NCBI RefSeq assembly: GCF_050483325.1
Contig: NZ_JBCMYF010000014.1
Location: forward strand, 1-64,000
Direction of reading: 5' to 3'
DNA: 64,000 bases
Source of the DNA: Bacillus_P idriensis_A
Lineage (GTDB): Bacteria > Bacillota > Bacilli > Bacillales > Bacillaceae
In this document: positions 24,875 to 34,287 of the stretch, piece by piece
How positions within the stretch are numbered: the first letter of the stretch is position 1
How the letters are laid out: each line of letters opens with the position of its first letter
Translations under genes and position numbers: made by a program
The notes under the pieces: model-generated
The model's database searches: none
Seen by the model: only the letters and a program-made list of their open reading frames with translations
What the model was told of the DNA's origin: nothing

Positions 24875-26338
24875 TCACCCTTCCTTGTTCCATATGGAAG
24901 ACAGCTCATGCAGCTCCATTGATCTTATCTTTAGGGTTCCTCCATGTGAAGCCAAGTGTAAAACACTCTCTTTAGACTCCGGGAACACAAGGCTTGTAAT
25001 GGCACATTCGCCGTCATTGCCGAAAAGTTCAATAGATGAAGCATCAAGAAGCAGCTGCAGACGAATGCTGTTGTCCTTCTTCTTCAGGGGTGCCTCTTGC
25101 ACGGCAGGGAATGATGCTGAAAAGCCAGCTTCTCCTGAAAGCGTTCTGTCTGCTGTCAGGGTTTCTGTTTCTGATTCATAGCGAATGATTGATTTTTCTG
25201 CTTCAGAATGCTGAATCGTGATTTCTGCAAGCACAGGACCATCAAATTCTAGTTCCAGATTCAGTTCAAGCAGCGGGCTCTCCAGCGGAATCGAAATAGG
25301 CTGCTCAGCTGTGACAAGCTTATCTTTAAAGGATGCGCTTCCCTTTCTCAGCACCTGTGCTTCTGAAACAGGATTTTGGATGAGGCGGATTCCATCTGCA
25401 TTTGAGATTAAGGATAACTCCCTAGGTATCGTCATGACGCCACGCCATTCTATAGTAGGAACTTGATTGGCATAACGCCAGTTGCTCATCCATCCGATAT
25501 AAATGCGTCTATCGGGAAGGTCCGACCAGCTCACTCCTGCATAATTATCTCTTCCGTAATCCAGCCATAAAACCGTATCTTTCTCATGGTCATTTACAAA
25601 GGTTTCACCATCGAAATCCCCGATAAAATACTGAGTCCGGGAACCTTCTGCATGTTCACCGGTATCTCCAAGGCTGACAAGCATCACCCATTTTTCCTTC
25701 CCGGAATCGAGCCGAAGCGGAAACAAATCGGGGCACTCCCAGAACCCGGCGTGCGATCCTTCGGCAAATTCACTCGCAAACTGCCAGTCAATTAAATTCG
25801 GAGATTTATATATGGTTGCGCTTTGTCCTGTAGCAAGCACCTGAATCCAGTGTTTCGTTTCGGAGTGCCAGAACACTTTCGGATCACGGTAATCTGTTTT
25901 TGTTTCGTCAGCAAGGACCGGATTGCCGCTGTACTTTGTCCAGGTTCTTCCGTTATCACTGCTGTACGCAAGGGATTGACGCTGACGCGGCCTGTCCGAA
26001 CCAGGGGATGTATCGTGACTCGTATAGATGGCGACAAGACCTGGCTGATCACCGAAAAAACCAGTTGTATTTTCCCAATCAACAACAGCGCTGCCTGAAA
26101 AAATTGCTCCATGTTCATCAGGGTGCAATGCGACAGGAAGCTGCTCCCAGTGGATCAAATCCTTGCTGACCGCATGGCCCCAATGCATTGGGCCCCAAAT
26201 TGTACTAAAGGGGTGATATTGATAAAACAAATGATATTCGCCTTGAAAGTACACCATCCCGTTAGGATCATTCATCCATTTTTCGAGTGGTGAAAAATGA
26301 AACTGGGGACGGTATTTTTCTGTTAAGATCGGTTTCAC
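24875..26338 (-). CDS. Intracellular GH32 beta-fructosidase
   Basis: 487 aa, no signal peptide, so cytoplasmic. GH32 motifs: WMNDPNG with the nucleophile (about 21-27), YRDPK (about 150), ECPDLF with the acid/base (about 202), followed by the C-terminal beta-sandwich. The FIGDFDGETFVNDHE region is typical of levanase/inulinase-type enzymes rather than SacA. GTG start with AAGGAG 8 bases upstream. It probably cleaves imported fructo-oligosaccharides, feeding the fructokinase downstream. Confidence 0.88.
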   Translation of the reverse strand: MKPILTEKYRPQFHFSPLEKWMNDPNGMVYFQGEYHLFYQYHPFSTIWGPMHWGHAVSKDLIHWEQLPVALHPDEHGAIFSGSAVVDWENTTGFFGDQPGLVAIYTSHDTSPGSDRPRQRQSLAYSSDNGRTWTKYSGNPVLADETKTDYRDPKVFWHSETKHWIQVLATGQSATIYKSPNLIDWQFASEFAEGSHAGFWECPDLFPLRLDSGKEKWVMLVSLGDTGEHAEGSRTQYFIGDFDGETFVNDHEKDTVLWLDYGRDNYAGVSWSDLPDRRIYIGWMSNWRYANQVPTIEWRGVMTIPRELSLISNADGIRLIQNPVSEAQVLRKGSASFKDKLVTAEQPISIPLESPLLELNLELEFDGPVLAEITIQHSEAEKSIIRYESETETLTADRTLSGEAGFSASFPAVQEAPLKKKDNSIRLQLLLDASSIELFGNDGECAITSLVFPESKESVLHLASHGGTLKIRSMELHELSSIWNKEG

Positions 26339-26364
26339 AATAAAAACTCCTTTTTCATAGTTTA

Positions 26365-26392
26365 AGAGGCTGCAGAAGGAATAACAGCCTCT
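26365..26392 (-). other. Intra-operon stem-loop
   Basis: The perfect 8-bp stem AGAGGCTG/CAGCCTCT between the binding-protein and GH32 genes lacks a T run. Such hairpins often stabilise the upstream binding-protein mRNA; that role is inferred. Confidence 0.5.
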
Positions 26393-26404
26393 ATAGGTTA
26401 CCGT

Positions 26405-28009
26405 TTATTGCTGATTGCGGTCATAGCCAGTCTGTTTAATTTCAAGCCATTCCTGAAGTCCTAAACGGTCAAGTTCTGCCAGATATTCCTTCCATTCTGC
26501 TTCCGCTTTTCCATTTGTCATCCATTCTGCACGCTTTCTGTTAATATAAGCAAACAGATCGGCTTCAATGGATGAGAGCTTATCAAGCTCTTCTAGCGAG
26601 AAGAACACTTTTGGATACGTATTTTCAGCTTTCATATGAGGTACCATGACCTCTTTCATTAAGTCCAGTCTCCAAGCTGCATCATCCGGCTTCGTTGTAA
26701 CCGCACCATAGTATTCATCTAAAATCGCAAGCGGCCCATTCACACTTGTTTTCTGGCGCACTTCTACCGGCGCAGCTCCTTCAAGCGGCAAATGCTTCAG
26801 CATATTTGCAGCTTCGTCATATTCAAAGATATTCTGCTGCTTGTCATCCCCGTATGTTCCCCAGTTGTTCTGAACAGACTGCAGCGGATCATACAGCTGG
26901 TCAATCCATTTCGCTGTAAGCTCAAGGTTTTTATTTGAACTTGTAATAACCATTCTTCCTCTGTCAAAGCCCATGCCGTTTGTTCTGGCAACGTTAACAT
27001 TCCCGTCCGGTCCAGCCACTGGATTCATAAGGTCATATTTGTCATTCATGCCGGTAATATTTGCTTTGTCCCATGTAAAGTACATGCCGTACCGTTCATC
27101 CTTGCCTTTTGCAAGATACGTATTCCAGTCGTGTTCAAACGCTTCGACATCAATTAATCCTTCTTTATAAAGATCACTGAAATACATGATCGCATCTTTA
27201 TATCCTTCCTCAGCCGCTGTCAGGATGACTTTGCCTTCATTGCTTACAACGGTATGATCCCAGTTGTCGCCAAGGCCGAATGCTCCGAATAAAAAGGCAG
27301 GATCTTCTCCGCCGTGATTAATGATAAAGGACATCGGAATTTCGTCTGCTTTGCCGTTTCCGTTTGGATCCTGTGTTTTAAATGCAACTAATACCTTCTT
27401 CAGCTCTTCGGTCGTAGTCGGCTTTTTTAAGCCAAGCTTGTTCAGCCATTCTACATTGATCCACGGAAAATCATCAACAGAATGAATATTTTCTTTTCCT
27501 GTACCAAGCTCTTCAATCCACGGGAAGGCGTAGATGTGGCCGTCTGGAGCTGTCATCATCGATTTATATTCTGGCGAAGAATCGAGCACTTTTTTCAGAT
27601 TCGGCATGTGTTTTTCAATTAACTCCTCAACAGGAACGATGGCGCCGTCTTTTGCAAGCTTCAGCAAATCATAATCGCCGTAACCGGCATCCATGATGGC
27701 ATCCGGCAAATCCCCGCTTGCCATGGCAAGGTTTCTTTTTTCAGCAAACACATCATTCGTATAGTTTTTCCACTGAATTTGAACACCCGTTTTTTCTTCA
27801 AGTCTCTTATAAATCAGTTTTTCATTTGGATCCTTAGGCGCAAGTGGAGAGCTTTGCGTGATAAATTTCAGCGTTACTTCTTCCTTCAGCGGAAACGATA
27901 CATCCTTTAGTTCATAGTCTTCTGAGGATGCGACATTTTTGCTTGTGCACCCGGATAATAATACAGCAGCAATGGCAGCAGTTCCTACAGCTCTCTTAAC
28001 ATGTTTCAT
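26405..28009 (-). CDS. Extracellular sugar-binding lipoprotein (LipO/YtcQ type)
   Basis: 534 aa, long family-1 solute-binding protein with lipobox LLSGC (about residues 18-22). Conserved stretches such as GDLPDAIM, YAFPWI and GMYFTWD are typical of LplA/YtcQ-like proteins that partner LplB/YtcP permeases. It is encoded right after the two permeases and before the GH32 gene, which suggests fructo-oligosaccharides as ligand (inference from context). Confidence 0.85.
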   Translation of the reverse strand: MKHVKRAVGTAAIAAVLLSGCTSKNVASSEDYELKDVSFPLKEEVTLKFITQSSPLAPKDPNEKLIYKRLEEKTGVQIQWKNYTNDVFAEKRNLAMASGDLPDAIMDAGYGDYDLLKLAKDGAIVPVEELIEKHMPNLKKVLDSSPEYKSMMTAPDGHIYAFPWIEELGTGKENIHSVDDFPWINVEWLNKLGLKKPTTTEELKKVLVAFKTQDPNGNGKADEIPMSFIINHGGEDPAFLFGAFGLGDNWDHTVVSNEGKVILTAAEEGYKDAIMYFSDLYKEGLIDVEAFEHDWNTYLAKGKDERYGMYFTWDKANITGMNDKYDLMNPVAGPDGNVNVARTNGMGFDRGRMVITSSNKNLELTAKWIDQLYDPLQSVQNNWGTYGDDKQQNIFEYDEAANMLKHLPLEGAAPVEVRQKTSVNGPLAILDEYYGAVTTKPDDAAWRLDLMKEVMVPHMKAENTYPKVFFSLEELDKLSSIEADLFAYINRKRAEWMTNGKAEAEWKEYLAELDRLGLQEWLEIKQTGYDRNQQ

Positions 28010-28028
28010 TTACATTTCCCCCAATGAA

Positions 28029-28907
28029 TTATTTTAATGAACCAACCATAACCCCTTTTTCGAAGTACTTCTGGAAGAACGGATACATAATGATCAGCGG
28101 AAGGCTTGAAATCACGATCGCTGAATATTTAATCATCTCTGAAACCTTGGCCAGTTCAGCCATTGCCAATTGATCGCTGATCATGCCGGGTTCAGCCTGG
28201 TTCTGAATTAAAATGGATCTTAAAACAAGCTGCAATGGATGCATTTTGGGATCTTCAAGGTAGATCATCGCATCAAAATAAGAATTCCATTGGCCGACAA
28301 ATGCATAGAGTGCGAGAACAAAGATAATCGGCTTTGAAAGCGGGATCACAATTTTGAAGAAAATTAGCAGATCTGAGGCCCCGTCTACTTTTGCTGCTTC
28401 ATGAAGTTCATGCGGGATTCCCTTAAAGTAAGTTCTGGCAAGGATGATATTCCACACATTGACTGCTCCTGGAAGCAAAATCGCCCAGACTGTATTTAAC
28501 ATGCCGAGATCTTTGACAACCAGATACGTCGGAATGAGTCCCCCGCTGAAAAACATCGTAAAAAGAAAGAATGTCATAAAAGCGTTTTTACCGACAAACC
28601 CTTGAGTTGCCAGAGGAAAAGCAGCAAAGATGGAGACAACTACCGTTATGATGGCAAAGCCTGCAGAGTAAAGCATGGCATTAATAAATCCTCTAATCAT
28701 TGAATCATCGGATAGAATCCGTTTATATCCCTCAAGGCTCCAATCGTTCATATTAAACGACAGCCCCTGATTCAGCAGAACCGTCGGATCCATGAATGAA
28801 GCAATAACGACATAAACGAGCGGGACAAGAACGGCAAGAACAGCCAGACAGAGAAATACAGCATTAAGTGACAGGATGATCCGGTCTACTTTTGTATGTT
28901 TAATCAT
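28029..28907 (-). CDS. Carbohydrate ABC transporter permease (YtcP/LplC type)
   Basis: 292 aa with six membrane segments. The EAA loop is HEAAKVDGASDLLIFFKIVIPLSKP (about 180-205). RBS AGGAGGA. It pairs with the permease encoded 18 bases upstream. No ATPase gene is present here; this family uses a shared ATPase such as MsmX encoded elsewhere. Confidence 0.87.
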   Translation of the reverse strand: MIKHTKVDRIILSLNAVFLCLAVLAVLVPLVYVVIASFMDPTVLLNQGLSFNMNDWSLEGYKRILSDDSMIRGFINAMLYSAGFAIITVVVSIFAAFPLATQGFVGKNAFMTFFLFTMFFSGGLIPTYLVVKDLGMLNTVWAILLPGAVNVWNIILARTYFKGIPHELHEAAKVDGASDLLIFFKIVIPLSKPIIFVLALYAFVGQWNSYFDAMIYLEDPKMHPLQLVLRSILIQNQAEPGMISDQLAMAELAKVSEMIKYSAIVISSLPLIIMYPFFQKYFEKGVMVGSLK

Positions 28908-28925
28908 GAATATCCTCCTCTCAGA

Positions 28926-29897
28926 TTAATAGAGCCCTTCTCCTTCATTCAGCTTTTTGACTACAAAGTTCACGACAATCAGCAGAATGACATTGATAAC
29001 TGAATTGAACAGGCCGACTGCGGTTGAATAAGCGTAATCTCCTGCCTGCAAACCAATTTTATATACGTAGGTCGGTAGAATCTCCGATGTCGGCAAATTC
29101 ATGGCCGTCTGCATCAGGAACGCTTTTTCAAAGCCGATCGCCATGATGCCCCCTGCACCTAAAATAAAGATAATAGCCATAAGAGGTTTTAAAGCCGGCA
29201 GATCGATATGGATCATCCGCTGCAGAATGTTTGCTCCATCAATCGTCGCTGCCTGGTGCAATTCAGGATCCACGTTTGCCAAAGCGGCTACATAGACAAT
29301 GGACGCCCATCCTGCAGCCTGCCAGATGCCAGAGATAATATAAATGGACCTGAAGTATTCGGGGTCAGACATAAACATGACCGGTTTGCCGGTTATAAAA
29401 GTAAGAAAATGATTAATTGGACCAGTGGGAGCTAAAAAGATAAACAGCATCCCGACAATGACAACAACAGAAATGAAATTTGGCGCATATAAAAACAGCT
29501 GGATATTTTTCTTTATGGCTGCTCTTCTTACCTGGTTCAGCATTAAAGCAAGAATGATTGGAATAGGAAACCCAAGCAAAAGCCCGTATAAACTGAGCTT
29601 AAGCGTGCTCATGAAGATCGTTTCGAAATTAGGCGAGGTCAGAAATTCTTCAAAATGTTTGAGCCCGACCCATTCGCTTCCCCATATCCCCTTGATTGTG
29701 CTGAAATCTTTAAAGGCAATGATGGCTCCGTACATCGGAACATATTTAAAAACGATTGTCAGAATAACAGCAGGTGCAATCAGCAGGTACAAAAAGTAAT
29801 TCTTTTTGATATACTCCCATTTGTACTTTGCTCTGGCTTTCTTTTCCGGCCTGCTGATGACAGCGCTCTCATCTTTTGCCTTCACTACCTCCTGCAT
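28926..29897 (-). CDS. Carbohydrate ABC transporter permease (LplB/YteP type)
   Basis: 323 aa from the ATG with GGGGGGAGC upstream; a longer in-frame ATG at 29984 has no RBS and would include the cre site. The cytoplasmic N-terminus is rich in Lys, followed by six membrane helices and the EAA motif HQAATIDGANILQRMIHIDLPAL. First gene of the sugar operon, with a cre site just upstream. Confidence 0.87.
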   Translation of the reverse strand: MQEVVKAKDESAVISRPEKKARAKYKWEYIKKNYFLYLLIAPAVILTIVFKYVPMYGAIIAFKDFSTIKGIWGSEWVGLKHFEEFLTSPNFETIFMSTLKLSLYGLLLGFPIPIILALMLNQVRRAAIKKNIQLFLYAPNFISVVVIVGMLFIFLAPTGPINHFLTFITGKPVMFMSDPEYFRSIYIISGIWQAAGWASIVYVAALANVDPELHQAATIDGANILQRMIHIDLPALKPLMAIIFILGAGGIMAIGFEKAFLMQTAMNLPTSEILPTYVYKIGLQAGDYAYSTAVGLFNSVINVILLIVVNFVVKKLNEGEGLY

Positions 29898-29926
29898 ACA
29901 GCTCCCCCCTTTTGTCAGAAAACACT

Positions 29927-29940
29927 TATAAGCGCTTTCA
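29927..29940. promoter_or_regulatory. cre site upstream of the sugar ABC operon
   Basis: TGAAAGCGCTTATA on the minus strand fits the CcpA consensus with one mismatch. It lies 30 bases before the first permease start, a position suited to roadblock or promoter repression by CcpA-HPr(Ser-P). Confidence 0.65.
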
Positions 29941-30011
29941 TAATTTGCGTTCAGAGATTCTATCTGTGTTCTCTGTATTTCCACTTTATCAAAGAGACAT
30001 TTTGAAAAAGT

Positions 30012-30041
30012 TTGATTTCTTTGGAAGAAGGAGTTTAATAT
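30012..30041 (+). promoter_or_regulatory. Candidate promoter of the left-border RNA
   Basis: TTGATT (30012-30017), 18-base spacer, TAATAT (30036-30041), about 20 bases before the structured motif at 30063. Confidence 0.4.
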
Positions 30042-30062
30042 TTTTGGGTCTTTTTAAATGAA

Positions 30063-30192
30063 AAAACCCGAGTCCTGAGACTAAGGGGTTCCGTTTTAGG
30101 AGGGAAAACCTGAAATCACAAGGTAATTAGCAGTGGAAACAGCATTAGAATTAGCACACTAATTCGCACCGCTTGTAGCGGTGTTTTTTTTG
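30063..30192 (+). ncRNA. Candidate structured RNA, left border copy
   Basis: Starts with the hairpin AACCC...GGGTT, then CCGTTTTAGGAGGGAAAA and AATTAGCACACTAATTCGC, and ends in a rho-independent terminator (CACCGC/GCGGTG plus eight T). A clearly related sequence lies in inverse orientation at 59985-60106. No reading frame explains the conservation. Possibly a small RNA; the identity is unknown. Confidence 0.5.
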
Positions 30193-30235
30193 CATAATAA
30201 AACTCAGTCCATTATTGAACTGAGTTAATAGGTTA

Positions 30236-30310
30236 TTCCGTTAAAGCCCCCGATTGTTGAATAAAGGACACGAGCCACTATTTGTGTATTGCACCCGATT
30301 GTCGAAGATC
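30236..30310 (-). repeat. Array element copies 1-2 (left end)
   Basis: Two partial copies in tandem: GCCCCCGATTGTTGAATAAA at 30247-30266 and GCACCCGATTGTCGAAG at 30291-30307. They follow the stop of the epimerase-like gene. Confidence 0.7.
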
Positions 30311-30360
30311 ATACAATCATTTAGGATATAATTTTTCATGGGCATGGGGTAATTCCCCCC

Positions 30361-31407
30361 TTACAATGTCTCCTTTTTATCTTTTTTAAACCAAGTCTCT
30401 AGCAGCTCCTGCTCTTTTTCTCTTGATATCCCCTTTGTTCGTTCTGAATCCTGTCTCGCTTTCTCCCATTGATATATATCATGAATAGTATCTTCAAGAG
30501 GCCGGAAGGAAAGACCAGCCTTAACAGCTTTTTGTACACTAATGGAAGAGGCACCATTCCATGGCTCTGTTTCTCCTTCTAATGAGAAGTGTTCAGGAAT
30601 CCATAGAGGCATTTCCGTCCATGGTTTTATTTTATGTTCCAATACAAATTGTTCATCTGCCCATACAAATTCGGCATAAACGTTTGTGACAGCTTTACAG
30701 GTGTTCATGATCTCTTCCATAGTCAATTCATAATCCGGCCCTGTTACATTAAACGTACCCGCTTTCCTGTTTTCAGCCATATTGAACGACCATGTTGCTA
30801 TATCTTTTACGTCAATCAATTGAACACGACGATCTGGACGTCCCGGAACCAAAACTTTTCCGCCTTGTGCTACACGCTGTATCCAATACGGGAGCCTATC
30901 TGTATAGTCAAATGGTCCGACCAGAACCCCAGCTCTTATATGCAATACACGCCCTGGCCAATGCTTCTCTGCCTGTGCTTCGCATAGTACTTTCAAAGCG
31001 CCGTAATACTCGTAAGGAGAAATTCTCCCCTCCTCAACGTCTTTCAATTTATTATCTGGCGGCATGGGTTGTAAATGATAATCTTCCCTAATATTGAGCG
31101 GAATCCAATCTTTATAAACAGAGATACTTGAGATGTATGTATAATGCTCGATGTTATCACCGAGTACAGCTACAATTTTTTTGATTTGATGAGGGGCAAA
31201 TCCGCATGTATCCATTACAACATCCCATTTCCGGTTCTCCAGTTGTGATACATCACTGTCTCTATTGCCGATTAACTGCTCTACTTCAGGAAACGTCTCT
31301 ATATTGGTGCCGCGATTAAATAAAGTGATTTCGTGCCCTCTTTTCAAAGCTTCTTCTACCAAAGCTCTTCCCAAAAAACGAGTGCCTCCTAATATAAGGA
31401 CCTTCAT
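30361..31407 (-). CDS. NAD-dependent epimerase/reductase-like protein
   Basis: Extended SDR, 348 aa from the ATG preceded by GGGAGG. Rossmann motif GGTRFLG (residues 7-13) and YYGALK holds the Tyr-Lys pair. Similar in kind to the gene at 4533 but clearly a different family member. First gene of the cassette array, followed by array elements. Substrate unknown. Confidence 0.8.
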   Translation of the reverse strand: MKVLILGGTRFLGRALVEEALKRGHEITLFNRGTNIETFPEVEQLIGNRDSDVSQLENRKWDVVMDTCGFAPHQIKKIVAVLGDNIEHYTYISSISVYKDWIPLNIREDYHLQPMPPDNKLKDVEEGRISPYEYYGALKVLCEAQAEKHWPGRVLHIRAGVLVGPFDYTDRLPYWIQRVAQGGKVLVPGRPDRRVQLIDVKDIATWSFNMAENRKAGTFNVTGPDYELTMEEIMNTCKAVTNVYAEFVWADEQFVLEHKIKPWTEMPLWIPEHFSLEGETEPWNGASSISVQKAVKAGLSFRPLEDTIHDIYQWEKARQDSERTKGISREKEQELLETWFKKDKKETL

Positions 31408-31857
31408 AGTTTTCCTCCCATTCACTTTAAAAATCTATATAAATACCTTTCGTATTCAATAACGATTTTCCTTCTTCTAAAATGGTAGGGAGAGTATGAA
31501 AGATTCAACTAAATTGTTCAACAATCTGGCCCTTTCCTTAAATAAGAAGAGGCGACGCTTTGTTAAGCAATCGCCCCCGATTGCTGAAGAATAAAAATTA
31601 AAAAGAACTTCAAAATTGTCTTTAGTTATTGTGCTAACTCACCCGTTAATTTAACATTATTTGCTTCACAAACAAATAGAGGGAAATCAATAAAGTTAAA
31701 ACCTTAAAAAGTTATCGTATAATCTTAAACATTTTGGAATAAAAAAAGAATTAGTCCTAATCCCTAAGACACGTTCAATTACTTCTTCAATTAACTAAAC
31801 GCTCCTCTTATCGCTCAATACCCTGTAGGACATGAGTTTAGAACAATCGCAATAACT
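31408..31857. other. Intergenic stretch with array element copy 3
   Basis: Holds the full element at 31513-31594 and a degenerate element-like tail at about 31770-31857 (AATTACTTCTTCAATTAAC followed by a run ending in ACAATCGCAATAAC). No gene seen in the remainder. Confidence 0.5.
31513..31594 (-). repeat. Array element copy 3, full length
   Basis: The most complete copy. Core CAATCGCCCCCGATTG at 31568-31583. The outer arm ATTGTTCAACAAT at 31513-31525 pairs imperfectly with the right arm ending in GAATAA. The inner GGCGAC box is at 31551. Confidence 0.85.
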
Positions 31858-32280
31858 TTATTCGTTCGGATAAAGATTCTGGTATTTTTCTACTGTATAT
31901 TTAATTAAATCCTTTAAAACATTTGTATCGATATCAGCTAATTTATTAACATAAATACAAGCCTTACTCTTCGTGTGTTTACCAAAGCTTTCTAATAATT
32001 TTCCTCGTTCCTCACTTTCATAGTCTAAATAAAGACTAATTTTCGCCTTTCTTGGTGAAAAACCCACTAAAGGCGCTTTCCCTTCACGTCCTGATGCATA
32101 CTTATAGAGATAGCTACCAAAGCCTATAATACTAGGACCCCACATTTTTGCGTTGTAACCAGTTACCTCTTCAAAAATTTTTAATAACTTAAAGGCATCC
32201 GCCTTCTTCTTCTCATTTTCCACACTTTCAATAAATTCAATTACACTATTGTCGGTTTCTTTCATCTTCGGTTCATACAT
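31858..32280 (-). CDS. DUF1801 domain protein
   Basis: 140 aa single-domain protein. MWGPSIIGFGSYLYKYASGREG and the GFSPRKAKISLYL strand are the DUF1801 signature. Cytoplasmic. RBS AGGAGA. A second, different DUF1801 gene is at 45740. Function unknown. Confidence 0.8.
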   Translation of the reverse strand: MYEPKMKETDNSVIEFIESVENEKKKADAFKLLKIFEEVTGYNAKMWGPSIIGFGSYLYKYASGREGKAPLVGFSPRKAKISLYLDYESEERGKLLESFGKHTKSKACIYVNKLADIDTNVLKDLIKYTVEKYQNLYPNE

Positions 32281-32430
32281 ATATGCGCTCTCCTATTCTT
32301 TGAGTAAATACTTGTTTACATTATTGTCATCATTATAAAACTCTAGATCCTGCAATAAGGACAGGTAATCCTAGCATCATTTTATATCTCCCATTAATAA
32401 AGTATTAGTTCATAATTTTAAACGGACAAA

Positions 32431-32473
32431 CTTCAATTCTTTCTATATTTAAAGCCCCCGATTGTTGAATAAA
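32431..32473 (-). repeat. Array element copy 4
   Basis: AAAGCCCCCGATTGTTGAAT at 32451-32470, followed by AAA. It lies 45 bases after the stop of the gene at 32518. Confidence 0.7.
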
Positions 32474-32517
32474 ATGTTTCACATTAAATGATTTGCTTCC
32501 ATACGACCTTTACTGGA

Positions 32518-33018
32518 TTAAATTAGCCAATTAAAAAATGAGTATACTCCAATTAATGTAAAGAGAATTATCAATATTATTATCGAAAAGCACCCAATAA
32601 CAAGTAGTTTATCAAACATTGTATCGTCAGGTTCTTCCAGCAGACTTTCTATCACTTTATTATGTACAGGTGAATTGATTTGTTCTAATTCAAGGTTTTT
32701 CAAAATCTCATTGTCACCTTTAAATTTTAAAGCTCTTGCTATAAGGAAAGTATCGTTTCCCATAGTCTTTTCAAATTGAATGCAGGCTTTGATCATTTCC
32801 GGTGTTTTATTCTTTTCTAAATACCAGTAACGACCTGCCATCGAAGGATATTTTAATGTGAAATAAATGTCCCCTAACTTTCTTCGGAGCCCTAACTCAT
32901 TTGGGTAAGTTGAAATTAACCCGTGTAGTCTATCCCTGGCTTTCCCTAAATCGTTTTTCTTAATGTCCTCTTCGATTTTCATCATAGTCTTATCTGGTAA
33001 TCTTTCTATGTAAAACAC
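32518..33018 (-). CDS. TPR-like protein with C-terminal membrane anchor (DUF6584-like)
   Basis: 166 aa. The N-terminal half is a TPR-like pair (KARDRLHGLISTYPNELGLR and KLGDIYFTLKYPSMAGRYWYLE), and the last 25 residues form one membrane helix. GTG start. The sequence resembles the DUF6584 family. Role unknown. Confidence 0.65.
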   Translation of the reverse strand: MFYIERLPDKTMMKIEEDIKKNDLGKARDRLHGLISTYPNELGLRRKLGDIYFTLKYPSMAGRYWYLEKNKTPEMIKACIQFEKTMGNDTFLIARALKFKGDNEILKNLELEQINSPVHNKVIESLLEEPDDTMFDKLLVIGCFSIIILIILFTLIGVYSFFNWLI

Positions 33019-33059
33019 CTCATTTATCTTCTTGGGATAGTTGTTTTCTAAATGATTAT

Positions 33060-33135
33060 ATTAACTAATGGTCCAACGGTTAAAACTCTATACTGCAATA
33101 TCCCCCATATGAGGTGCATAAATAACGACCCCAAG
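33060..33135 (-). repeat. Degenerate array element
   Basis: ACTGCAATATCCCCCATATG, a decayed form of the GCAATCGCCCCCGATTG core, lies near 33094-33113, after the stop of the broken gene at 33167. Confidence 0.4.
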
Positions 33136-33166
33136 ATAAACATAACAATCTGGTTAAAGGTTCAAG

Positions 33167-33486
33167 TTAGTGTGTCGTTGAATGAATTGCAAGATAAAAA
33201 GTCATAAATATACTAAAACCTGCTAGGAAGATTAGACTTAAATAAAACACTTTTCTCCAAAATTGCCCTAGAAAGTATATATTGACTAAAAAATAATAGA
33301 TAATAGCACTTCCAAGAATAAATAATAAAAATTCTTTGTATTCATTCGAAGGAATAGGTTTTGTTACGCTTGTTAAAGCTGAACCTCAAATATGAATGCA
33401 CCTATTAAATTTAATAACTTTCTCAAACTCATTTCTTTTTTGGTTACTATTTCAACATTTCGAGACCTTCGAATGTTAGTTTCCAA
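33167..33486 (-). pseudogene. Frameshifted small membrane protein gene
   Basis: TTG start (33484-33486) with AGGAGG 6 bases upstream begins METNIRRSRNVEIVTKKEM and continues to a stop after FIFEVQL. The frame then resumes one shift later with ALTSVTKPIPSNEYKEF and two membrane helices, ending in HSTTH at 33167. One small insertion or deletion near 33370-33390 explains both halves. Not intact as read; a sequencing error is possible. Confidence 0.6.
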
Positions 33487-33509
33487 TAATATCCTCCTCA
33501 CTACTTTGT

Positions 33510-33564
33510 TAGAATAAGAAGAGGCGACACTTTGTTAAGCAATCGCCCCCGATTGTGGAATAAA
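33510..33564 (-). repeat. Array element copy 5
   Basis: Exact core at 33540-33555, preceded by AATAAGAAGAGGCGACACTT and ending in GTGGAATAA. It lies 12 bases after the DUF4304 stop. Confidence 0.85.
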
Positions 33565-33575
33565 TAATTGATAAC

Positions 33576-34196
33576 TTATCTCTTTTTAAGATGTTCGATA
33601 TTAAACCCCAATCGATAACCAAGTTCCTTAGTAAATTCCTTTTGAGATGTTACTGTTAGTGCAGAATAAATTTCGTTGATTCTATTTTTTGCTTTATCAG
33701 TAAATCCATAGGAGTTATATAGGATAGTTAAGTGATGAGGATTTTCATAATTATCGCTCCCATCCCTTATTTCTAATTCTTTAATAACGTCTTCGATAGA
33801 TTGAAATCGATTTATGTAAGGAAATAGCACATTGACTATATCGTTGTGTAAGTTTTCCTTAAATACTTCTAAATCATTTTCAGGCGTTATTTTATACCAA
33901 TAACTAGATTCTCCTTTAATCTCACTGATATTGGTCCTAAGTACAGACTCTTCCTCCTTTGGAAACTTTGGAGGATCCCATTCATTTAACGTACCGAATA
34001 CCCTGTCTGTGTAGATGCCAGTATTGATGATAAATTCAATTCCTTCTGGTGAATTATGTCTAGATGATTGAATTTTTACCGTCCAAGAAAAATCAGGGAA
34101 CGTTTTGAAGAAATTATTGCCGTTTTTCTTAAATCCCTCCACCTTAAATAAAGGATTTATTGTTTCTTTCATAATCTTCTTTAGCACTTCCTGCAT
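33576..34196 (-). CDS. DUF4304 domain protein
   Basis: 206 aa. The N-terminal LFKVEGFKKNGNNFFKTFPD and FSWTVKIQSSRHNSP are the DUF4304 signature, followed by a helical C-terminal part. DUF4304 proteins occur as stand-alone genes and near polymorphic toxins as putative immunity proteins; that role is speculative here. Cytoplasmic. Confidence 0.75.
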   Translation of the reverse strand: MQEVLKKIMKETINPLFKVEGFKKNGNNFFKTFPDFSWTVKIQSSRHNSPEGIEFIINTGIYTDRVFGTLNEWDPPKFPKEEESVLRTNISEIKGESSYWYKITPENDLEVFKENLHNDIVNVLFPYINRFQSIEDVIKELEIRDGSDNYENPHHLTILYNSYGFTDKAKNRINEIYSALTVTSQKEFTKELGYRLGFNIEHLKKR

Positions 34197-34287
34197 TCTA
34201 AATCACTACTTCCAGGACAAAATTTTCTTTTTAGAATTCGACCATTTAACTCTTACTTCCTTTTCAATTAACCAAACTTTAAAAGAA

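Noticed and set aside
24875..26338. SacA (sucrose-6-phosphate hydrolase)
   Set aside because: The neighbouring transporter is ABC-type rather than a PTS, and the FIGDFDGETF region is more like levanase/inulinase enzymes, so the general beta-fructosidase call was preferred.
31592..31857. Possible extra small cassette gene
   Set aside because: No frame with start and hydrophobic or conserved content was found on either strand.
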